From: an uncultured Oscillospiraceae bacterium
GTDB taxonomy: Bacteria; Bacillota; Clostridia; Oscillospirales; Oscillospiraceae
DNA: 25,388 nt
Assembly: GCA_910584835.1 (NCBI GenBank)
Contig: CAJUEG010000040.1
Span: 1-25,388 of the forward strand
Direction: 5' to 3'
A program made the position numbers and the translations under genes. The notes below the pieces were generated by a model that was not told the DNA's origin, searched no databases, and worked only from the letters and a program-made list of their open reading frames with translations. This document shows positions 15,141 through 20,394 of the stretch, piece after piece (positions within the stretch are counted from its first letter, which is position 1; every line of letters begins with the position of its first letter).

Positions 15141-15914
15141 CTAATATCTCAACTCTGGTGGGCCGTCTTGTGACATTATATATCTTTGTAATAATTGTAA
15201 GACAATGGCACTAAGGGACCCACCTAATAAGCAAGTAACCATTGCTACAAAAAATGCGTATTCATATAGTTTAGAATAAAATATAACTGCGATTGCAATC
15301 GAAAAAATGAAAATTATCAAATTGTATAGAACTACTCCAATTATTGGAACAGCTTTCAGAAACAGTATGTTTGGCCTAAAACTATTTTTGAGTGTATTTG
15401 TTACATGGTTAGTTTTGTGTTGCTTAATTTCACCCATTGATTTTAATTTTCCTTTGAAAAAAATATCCATCCCGCTGTGTAACACTGCAATACGTATACC
15501 ACTACCAGGCTTGCAATAATTAAATGTGATTTCGAGTGGATATGTAGGACTAATCGCAAAATCCATATCAACATCATTAGTTTTTTCAATAACATACGCA
15601 TAGAGTTGCGCGCTATCAGGGATTTCAATGCGCAACTTGTTACTATCAACAATATCACTACCATCTATTTTACTAAAACCTGAGTTCCAAAGAATAATAT
15701 CGCTTCTAGTCAAGCTATCAGAGCATATCCCATTAACCAATATATTTACTCCAGGGAAGATATCGGCTTTAAAGATTTGCCGACTTTCAATCGTTGCCGT
15801 CATTTCGGTTTTTGTTACTGTTCGCCTAGCGATGATCCAAGAAAATGCGGCACCAGCAATACAAGAAAGACAGCTTAATACTAATGATACCCAATCAATA
15901 TTTAAGTTTTCCAT
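15141..15914 (-). CDS. Membrane protein of unknown function, defence-cargo candidate
   Basis: 257 residues. There is one hydrophobic helix at about 8-27, a beta-rich-looking soluble region of about 150 residues (30-180), then two hydrophobic helices at about 187-212 and 215-240. No family is recognised and no catalytic motif is visible. AGAGGTG lies upstream of the ATG and a TATAAT promoter further up. It precedes the Abi-alpha-like gene on the same strand with a 166-base gap and shares its high AT content, so the two may have arrived together. A membrane effector paired with Abi-alpha would fit abortive infection, but this is inference. Confidence 0.7.
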   Translation of the reverse strand: MENLNIDWVSLVLSCLSCIAGAAFSWIIARRTVTKTEMTATIESRQIFKADIFPGVNILVNGICSDSLTRSDIILWNSGFSKIDGSDIVDSNKLRIEIPDSAQLYAYVIEKTNDVDMDFAISPTYPLEITFNYCKPGSGIRIAVLHSGMDIFFKGKLKSMGEIKQHKTNHVTNTLKNSFRPNILFLKAVPIIGVVLYNLIIFIFSIAIAVIFYSKLYEYAFFVAMVTCLLGGSLSAIVLQLLQRYIMSQDGPPELRY

Positions 15915-15956
15915 AAGTCCTGCACCTCTTTACCGATAATCGACAAGACACTTGCA

Positions 15957-15984
15957 ATTATACACATATTTAGCAACAAATCAA
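15957..15984 (-). promoter_or_regulatory. Promoter of the cargo membrane protein
   Basis: On the minus strand a perfect TATAAT (15957-15962) has TTGATT (15979-15984) 16 bases upstream. The cargo therefore has its own promoter and can be expressed while the element is silent. Confidence 0.6.
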
Positions 15985-15985
15985 G

Positions 15986-16030
15986 TAGAGCGTCCAGAGA
16001 AAGTGCGATTAACCGTCTCTGGACGCTCTA
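15986..16030 (-). terminator. 15-bp hairpin behind the repressor gene
   Basis: A perfect stem (15986-16000 with 16016-16030) with a 15-nt loop lies just after the XRE repressor stop and before the cargo promoter. A weak U-tract follows, but the position suits a terminator. Confidence 0.65.
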
Positions 16031-16033
16031 TCG

Positions 16034-16252
16034 TCATTCATAACTAATTACATACTTCCCTGGATCACCCTCAACCATCGTTAGATTTAGCCCAGTTACT
16101 TTGCAAATAGCCTCTAATTCTTTTGCGGAAAAATTGTCACGCTTTAATTTATTGCCTAAGTTTTGGCGATTAGTCCCAATCGCTTCAGCTAATTGTGTTT
16201 GGCTCATCCCAATATCAATTAGCCGTTGACGAATTGCAGATGAAGCAGACAT
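16034..16252 (-). CDS. XRE/Cro-type repressor of the element
   Basis: 72 residues that are almost entirely one helix-turn-helix domain (core MSQTQLAEAIGTNRQNLGNKL at about 16-36, then the third helix). There is no self-cleavage or metallopeptidase-sensing domain, so induction would need a separate antirepressor or a protease. The ATG follows AGGGGG by five bases. It is transcribed leftward from a promoter overlapping the first of three operators and most likely represses the rightward early operon, as in CI/Cro switches. The SprT-like metallopeptidase encoded next to it is a conceivable inducer, though nothing in the sequence shows this. Confidence 0.88.
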   Translation of the reverse strand: MSASSAIRQRLIDIGMSQTQLAEAIGTNRQNLGNKLKRDNFSAKELEAICKVTGLNLTMVEGDPGKYVISYE

Positions 16253-16280
16253 ACTATCCCCCTCTCAAGTTTATACAGTT

Positions 16281-16310
16281 ATTATAGCAGACAGCTTGTA
16301 AACTATTCAA
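16281..16310 (-). promoter_or_regulatory. Leftward promoter of the repressor gene
   Basis: On the minus strand TATAAT (16281-16286) is perfect, with TTGAAT (16305-16310) 18 bases upstream. The -35 lies inside operator 1 (16296-16317), so the repressor can control its own transcription. Confidence 0.65.
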
Positions 16311-16387
16311 TGTACAAAATCCACAAAAATATTGTACACTTTTCGGTGTACTTTCCAATAGACATTGTAAACCGAATGGTGTACAAT
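16296..16387. promoter_or_regulatory. Array of three palindromic operators between divergent promoters
   Basis: Three copies of a palindrome with consensus TTGTAMAC-N6-GTGTACAA: 16296-16317, 16332-16353 and 16365-16386. Each has 8-bp arms and a 6-base spacer; centres are 36 and 33 bases apart (about three helical turns). The first overlaps the repressor promoter and the third overlaps the rightward promoter, a lambda-like layout. Confidence 0.8.
16359..16387 (+). promoter_or_regulatory. Rightward early promoter of the element
   Basis: TAGACA (16359-16364) and TACAAT (16382-16387), each one base from consensus, are exactly 17 bases apart. Operator 3 fills the spacer, so bound repressor would block polymerase. 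It drives the genes from 16438 onward. Confidence 0.75.
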
Positions 16388-16437
16388 ATATATCGTAAGG
16401 CAGGGGCGGTAAGCTCCTTCAGAAAGGAGGGGAGGGA

Positions 16438-16572
16438 ATGGACGAGATGACCAGCGCGGAACTCAATCAGTACCTGGAAAACATCGCAAAGCTGATTGAG
16501 ATGAGCGTTGAGGATGCCAAAGCCGCTGAACAGGCCGCAAAGATCGTGCGGGACAGCAAGGTTAAGGCATAA
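16438..16572 (+). CDS. 44-aa early protein, unknown function
   Basis: This is the first gene after the rightward promoter, with a very strong AAAGGAGGGGAGG site before its ATG. The product is short, acidic to neutral and wholly helical in character (ELNQYLENIAKLIEM then DAKAAEQAAKIV), consistent with a small coiled-coil or helical-pair protein. The position equals that of Cro or antirepressor genes in phages, but it has no helix-turn-helix. No family is recognised. The strong ribosome binding site and the reading frame support a real gene. Confidence 0.7.
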   Translation: MDEMTSAELNQYLENIAKLIEMSVEDAKAAEQAAKIVRDSKVKA

Positions 16573-16575
16573 AAA

Positions 16576-16652
16576 GGGATAGCGGCCCCGTAGCAAGGTA
16601 ACCCGCTATCCCACACACTAAGGTGATCCGGGGAGCCTTACCCCCGGACACC
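16576..16652 (+). terminator. Two tandem hairpins after the 44-aa gene
   Basis: GGGATAGCGG (16576-16585) pairs with CCGCTATCCC (16603-16612). A second stem joins 16622-16633 to 16642-16652 with one bulge. Neither has a U-tract, and TATAAT follows at 16656. They may be partial terminators targeted by an antitermination system, or RNA processing sites. Confidence 0.55.
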
Positions 16653-16705
16653 TCCTATAATAGCAGAGTGAGGCAAAAAAATCAAGTGCCGTATAGGAGG
16701 CCGTT

Positions 16706-17371
16706 ATGAAAGAGATTGTCAAAACATCCCGCCTCGCTGGACAGCTGGAAAAGCTGTTTAACAAGCTCAATGCCGATTTTTTCAACGGCGAACTGGAGAT
16801 GCCGGTTATCACCATCCAGAGCACTCCACGCGCATACGGCCACTACTCCACCTATGACGCCTGGAACGTCAAAGGGGAGGGGCGTCGGGAAATCAACATC
16901 GGCGCTGGAACGCTTGACCGCCCGATTGAGTACACCGCTGCCACGATGCTCCATGAAATGTGCCATATGTTCAATGACACCATTCTCCACGTCCAGGATT
17001 GCAGCCGGGGCGGAACCTACCATAACAAGCAGTTTCGACAGACTGCTGAGGCGCACGGTCTGATTTGCACTAAGTCAGATCGGTACGGCTGGAGTAACAC
17101 ATCGGCTGAAATCTCCGACACGCTGATTGAGTGGCTTTGGAAAAATAACATTCAAGAAATTCTGTTGAACCGGAATGAGAGTAGCGGGATTCGGATTTCT
17201 GGAGGCTCAAAAACTGCTAACGGCGCTGAGGGCATGGTAGCCCCTGAGAAGCCTAAAGCCAAAAGCTCGCGCAAGTACGTTTGCCCCTGTTGCGGTACGA
17301 TTATCCGCGCAACACGCGAAGTCAATGTGATTTGCGGCGATTGCGGCGTCAAGCTTGAGCAAGCTAAGTGA
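16706..17371 (+). CDS. SprT-like zinc metallopeptidase-fold protein
   Basis: 221 residues. The SprT-like domain runs from about 10 to 150 with the zinc motif HEMCH (83-87) and a third His in YHNKQF (H106). A C-terminal zinc ribbon (CPCC at 193-196 and CGDC at 210-213) follows a linker. The fold is shared with Spartan, which cleaves DNA-bound protein crosslinks in eukaryotes. Bacterial and mobile-element members are common but mostly uncharacterised. It may act on DNA-bound proteins during replication or transfer, or on a regulator. AGGAGG lies five bases before the ATG. All zinc ligands are intact. Confidence 0.88.
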   Translation: MKEIVKTSRLAGQLEKLFNKLNADFFNGELEMPVITIQSTPRAYGHYSTYDAWNVKGEGRREINIGAGTLDRPIEYTAATMLHEMCHMFNDTILHVQDCSRGGTYHNKQFRQTAEAHGLICTKSDRYGWSNTSAEISDTLIEWLWKNNIQEILLNRNESSGIRISGGSKTANGAEGMVAPEKPKAKSSRKYVCPCCGTIIRATREVNVICGDCGVKLEQAK

Positions 17372-17377
17372 TATATA

Positions 17378-17406
17378 CGCTGATCTAACGGCGATGCGGA
17401 AAGGGG
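17378..17406 (+). repeat. Intergenic leader repeat, copy 1
   Basis: The stretch CGCTGATCTAACGGCGATGCGG before the gene at 17420 recurs almost unchanged at 17681-17702. Both copies end in a purine-rich ribosome binding region. Confidence 0.7.
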
Positions 17407-17419
17407 AGATAGTTATAAA

Positions 17420-17602
17420 ATGGAAAAAATAACACTCCTGCCAGAGCAACAGCGAAAATTTGAAATGGCAATCAAAATTGGAATTGCCAAAGAGCTGCAT
17501 CGCGGCAATATGCTGACCGATTCGCAACTGAGTATGATTCTGTCTGACCTACAGAGTCAAGATGCCCCTGTGTATGATAACCACATCGAACAAGCCGGAT
17601 AA
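17420..17602 (+). CDS. 60-aa helical protein, unknown function
   Basis: The protein is short and mainly helical: LLPEQQRKFEMAIKIGIAKEL, then HRGNMLTDSQLSMILSDL. The second half resembles the short SHOCT-like helix pair that ends many bacterial proteins (length, ML-TDSQL pattern), but the match is weak. The ribosome binding site GGGGAG is about ten bases from the ATG. It lies between two copies of a repeated leader in the early operon of the element. No function can be assigned. Confidence 0.6.
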   Translation: MEKITLLPEQQRKFEMAIKIGIAKELHRGNMLTDSQLSMILSDLQSQDAPVYDNHIEQAG

Positions 17603-17680
17603 AAAATGATAGCAGATAGTTAGCAAATGCCACTTTGCTCCTGGTAATAGTAACAGGCGCGGAAAGTCTGAGCAATATGA

Positions 17681-17710
17681 CGCTGACCTAACGGCGATAC
17701 GGGGGAGGGG
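17681..17710 (+). repeat. Intergenic leader repeat, copy 2
   Basis: CGCTGACCTAACGGCGATACGG followed by a GGGGAGGGG-rich ribosome binding region. It matches copy 1 at 17378 with two differences, suggesting a duplicated gene-start module. Confidence 0.7.
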
Positions 17711-17718
17711 AGGCAACA

Positions 17719-18084
17719 ATGCTGAAGCTGACACAAAAGCTGGCCCGGATGCTGATAACACGTGAGATCGGCGTTCCTGCCCGCAATTTGGAAAAAATCG
17801 CCGCGCCGGATGGTGTGTATGCCTATGAGATGTCTTTGGGCGGGCTGTCTATCATGGTCGAGAATGACAGATACACCCATGCTGGCCGCTACGGGCTGAA
17901 GATCCACGACCGTTCCGGCGGCACGGTGATGACCATGCTTTTCCACCCGGAAACACTTAACCGGGATTTTGGGACTGAGGATGCGGAAAAGTCCGACACC
18001 GAACAGCAGACCCGCCGTGAATGGGTGCAATCCCACGGCCCGGACTATTGCCACAAGATGGTTGACCGCTATTGGAACGGTTGA
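17719..18084 (+). CDS. Hypothetical early protein of the element
   Basis: 121 residues, soluble, no recognised family. The middle part looks like alternating beta strands (YAYEMSLGGLSIMVENDRY, then RYGLKIHDRSGGTVMTMLF), and the C-terminal part is charged and helical. GGGGAGG lies close upstream of the ATG. It follows the second copy of the leader repeat and precedes a structured intergenic stretch. Its base composition is like that of the adjacent element genes and unlike the host chromosome. No function can be inferred. Confidence 0.65.
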   Translation: MLKLTQKLARMLITREIGVPARNLEKIAAPDGVYAYEMSLGGLSIMVENDRYTHAGRYGLKIHDRSGGTVMTMLFHPETLNRDFGTEDAEKSDTEQQTRREWVQSHGPDYCHKMVDRYWNG

Positions 18085-18094
18085 ATTAGAAAAA

Positions 18095-18189
18095 GGCCGT
18101 ATACCTAGACGCCTGGACAGCTTAACAGGTATACAGCCCCCACCAACCCCGGAACGGGGACGGTACATCAATTATAGCACACTGTCCCC
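18095..18189 (+). repeat. Two intergenic hairpins before the sigma-like gene
   Basis: GTATACCT (18099-18106) pairs with AGGTATAC (18127-18134), extended by GGC/GCC. GGGGACGGT (18156-18164) pairs with ACTGTCCCC (18181-18189) with one G:U. They resemble the hairpins seen after other genes of this operon. Confidence 0.5.
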
Positions 18190-18223
18190 GCTCCTGCAAC
18201 ACAAAATTGAAGGAGCGAACATA

Positions 18224-18778
18224 ATGGAGGCAGGAAAACAGACGGCCAGCATGGAGGCATGGGATGCCATACCAGCGCCGGAACAGGTGGAGATCGTCAT
18301 TAAGGCGGCAAAGCGTGCCGCATATATCGCTGGTGCTTATGGCATGGTGCTCACGGTAAATGAGATCATGGGCGCAACGTGGGAAGGAACAGTCAAGCGC
18401 CTGGACGCTGATAGGCTGTGTAAGGCCAACGCAAAGAGGGCAGATGAGGGTAAAGCGCCCTTGACCATCGGGCAGATTGCTTTCAGGGCGGCGCATAGCG
18501 CGGCGGAACTTGACAGATATGACCGTAACAAGCACAACGCATTGCCGCTAGAAACCTGGGAGGCTGTAGACGGCGGGAATATGGAGGATCAGATCATTAC
18601 CCGGCTGACCTTGGAGGGCTTTGCAGTTGGCCGGGACACGGTTGACAAGCTCATCATTGAGATGCTACCACAGGGTTATACCGAAAGACAGATTGGAGTC
18701 CCCACCGATATGACTGGCCCCACTATCCACAAGCGGATTGTCAAGATCAGGGACGGACTACGGCGGGAAATCGCCTGA
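18224..18778 (+). CDS. Protein with sigma-region-4-like helix-turn-helix
   Basis: 184 residues. The last part (about 148-180, LPQGYTERQIGVPTDMTGPT then IHKRIVKIRDGLR) has the two-helix pattern of sigma factor region 4 and related transcription activators. The N-terminal two thirds are helical and unrecognised, with no sigma region 2 visible. The start at 18224 is chosen because AAGGAG lies eight bases upstream; the frame is open further left but lacks a ribosome binding site. It could be an element-specific transcription activator or a DNA-binding accessory protein. The presence of an RNA-polymerase-fold gene 1.6 kb downstream makes a transcription role worth considering. Confidence 0.65.
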   Translation: MEAGKQTASMEAWDAIPAPEQVEIVIKAAKRAAYIAGAYGMVLTVNEIMGATWEGTVKRLDADRLCKANAKRADEGKAPLTIGQIAFRAAHSAAELDRYDRNKHNALPLETWEAVDGGNMEDQIITRLTLEGFAVGRDTVDKLIIEMLPQGYTERQIGVPTDMTGPTIHKRIVKIRDGLRREIA

Positions 18779-18785
18779 CCATATC

Positions 18786-18826
18786 AAAACGGGGAGCGGG
18801 CACCAGCTACAAGCCCGCCCCCTTTT
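18786..18826 (+). terminator. GC-rich hairpin with TTTT after the sigma-like gene
   Basis: A stem of about 15 bp (18786-18801 with 18813-18826, one mismatch) ends in TTTT, eight bases after the stop. This is the best terminator candidate in the early operon. Confidence 0.65.
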
Positions 18827-18876
18827 GAATAACCCAGCGCCAAGAGCGCGACATAACTTTGAAAGGAAGATCACAA

Positions 18877-19152
18877 ATGAAAGTCTATACCTTGTTACAC
18901 ATCATCCCGGACGACCCTGCAGAGGGCAGTATAGCAACTGTATCTGTACACGCTACGAAAGAAGCTGCAAAATTGGCGATGGAAATGGAGATCAAAAATT
19001 CTGCTGAGTGGTTGCGCCAACAGTACGCCGACCAGCCGGACGCGCTGAAGTGTGTTCAGTACAACATCTATGACGATTGCGGAGACTACGGCGATGGTAT
19101 TTTCTGCGAACGGTGGGAAATCGATGAGCATGAGATCAGCGCCACGGCCTGA
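18877..19152 (+). CDS. Hypothetical acidic protein
   Basis: 91 residues, small and acidic. An N-terminal beta strand (KVYTLLHIIPDD) and a helix (KEAAKLAMEMEIKNSAEWLR) are followed by acidic strands (YNIYDDCGDYGDG), the mix seen in many small phage and ICE proteins. No known domain is recognised. The ATG at 18877 has AAAGGAAG in front; the upstream TTG is not supported. Hairpins before and after (18786-18826, 19163-19189) make it an isolated unit within the operon. Such acidic proteins are sometimes DNA mimics, but nothing here demands that. Confidence 0.65.
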   Translation: MKVYTLLHIIPDDPAEGSIATVSVHATKEAAKLAMEMEIKNSAEWLRQQYADQPDALKCVQYNIYDDCGDYGDGIFCERWEIDEHEISATA

Positions 19153-19162
19153 AATACATAAA

Positions 19163-19189
19163 CCCGCCCAGGTGCTGTACCTGGGCGGG
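19163..19189 (+). terminator. 11-bp GC-rich hairpin after the acidic-protein gene
   Basis: CCCGCCCAGGT (19163-19173) pairs perfectly with ACCTGGGCGGG (19179-19189) around GCTGT. No U-tract follows. The position, ten bases after the stop, suits transcription or RNA-end control. Confidence 0.6.
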
Positions 19190-19541
19190 CGTTGGAGTAT
19201 TCATGAAAAGTTCACAAAATACACCTTGCCAAAAGAGACAAAGCGTGATATGGTAGTATCTGCGTCAAATTCCACTGATATATAATAATCTAATTTTATT
19301 CTAACACTTAGGAAAAAGTTTGTCAAGAGGTTTTTAAAAATTTTTCGGAAAAATGGTTAGCAGAATTGATTTAGAGTTTGTAATGGTCAATAGGCAATTT
19401 AGCCGCTGAAAATATTAGGGAGGGGGAGCGTTCACATTTTGGTGCCTTGTGATTTCCCTGAAGAAGATAGTAGTACCCTTTGCACCTCACGTATGCGGCG
19501 GTTGCAGAACTTGAACACCGAGAGGAAAGGGCGGTAGCAAT
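19190..19541. other. AT-rich noncoding stretch before the broken SprT-like gene
   Basis: No gene is seen. It contains a TATAAT at 19281-19286 without a clear -35, and long A/T runs near 19331-19345. At about 19396-19427 a segment (TTTAGCCGctGAAAATATTAGG, then purine-rich) resembles one at about 23244-23275 ahead of the later HTH gene. It likely holds the promoter for the second half of the early region. Confidence 0.45.
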
Positions 19542-20106
19542 ATGAAATTGTACCACATTGAACGAAAAGCATTTCTCCAATGGATGCGGGCCAGTTACGA
19601 TGCAATAAATAAGGAAATATTCAATGGAGAACTTCCACACATCACAATCAAAGTTGAAAATCTAAAAGAAACTGGCTTTGATGCTTTTTTTTGAAAGGTC
19701 GCAAAAGGGTCCCCATAGTCCGATTATTGTGCGAATAGTGATTGGCCTCCACAACGCCTATTTTGAAGATACAAACATAATACTGTCATCCGTCACTCTT
19801 ATGGCACATGAAATGATCCACTTCTACTGTTTTCTTCATAACATTGAAGATACTGACCCCAATGGGTATCACAACGAACATTTTTTACAAGCGGCTGAAA
19901 GCCACGGTATGTATTGTAAACAGCATGATTCAAAGAATGGCTATTCCGGTGTGTTGCTAACTTATGAACAAATTGACAAGGTATTTGCTCGTATCCCTGA
20001 TAAAATATGGGATGCGGTAACCCACAATATCAAATTTATCAACGTGCGAAAGTCAATTCAAAAATTCCTTGTGCTGAACGGGCCGAGGGGAAAGACTGAT
20101 GGGTAG
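19542..20106 (+). pseudogene. Second SprT-like metallopeptidase-fold gene, frameshifted at a T8 tract
   Basis: From the ATG at 19542 the frame codes for a typical SprT-like start (YDAINKEIFNGELPHITIKV) and stops at 19692-19694 right after eight Ts (19685-19692). The following frame, open to 20106, continues with the rest of the domain. That part has the zinc motif HEMIH (codons 19807-19821), third ligand His in YHNEHF (19870-19872), and a C-terminal helix. Removing one T (DAFFERSQKG) joins the two halves exactly. It lacks the zinc ribbon of the first SprT-like protein. It is either a recent pseudogene or is rescued by slippage at the T tract. AGAGGAAAGGG precedes the start. Confidence 0.82.
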
Positions 20107-20394
20107 GGAGTCTAACATTTGTAGCGATGCCAAATAACTAAGATATGCTATTAGTTATCGTTTCACATCACACGAACAAAATGCTATACAATTCGTACTT
20201 TCCGAACCACACAGGGGAAAAGCGGGGTTTTGCCAATTACAATCGGAAAATTCCCGAGGTTATCACCGATGTCATATATAGAGGTCATAATACCCAATAA
20301 AAAGGAGTTATTTCCCGTTTGCTGAGAGAGATTCCCCGAGAATACATAATTAAGATAAAACCACGATTTCAAAAAAGGGACTGGAGGGAAGAAA
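20107..20394. other. Noncoding leader before the polymerase-fold gene
   Basis: No convincing gene. It is AT-rich with two related motifs, ATTCCCGAGG (about 20251) and ATTCCCCGAG (about 20331). ATTACAATCGG near 20236 resembles ATTACAATCGA near 23226. A 39-codon ATG frame (20181-20300) lacks a ribosome binding site. The strong GGAGGG site just before 20395 belongs to the polymerase-fold gene. Confidence 0.4.

Noticed and set aside
16576..19189. CRISPR array reading of the repeated hairpins
   Set aside because: The stems differ in sequence and spacing and flank genes; there is no repeat-spacer unit anywhere in the window and no cas gene.
20181..20300. 39-codon ATG frame before the polymerase-fold gene
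   Set aside because: No Shine-Dalgarno site and no recognised similarity; kept only as a note in the leader description.
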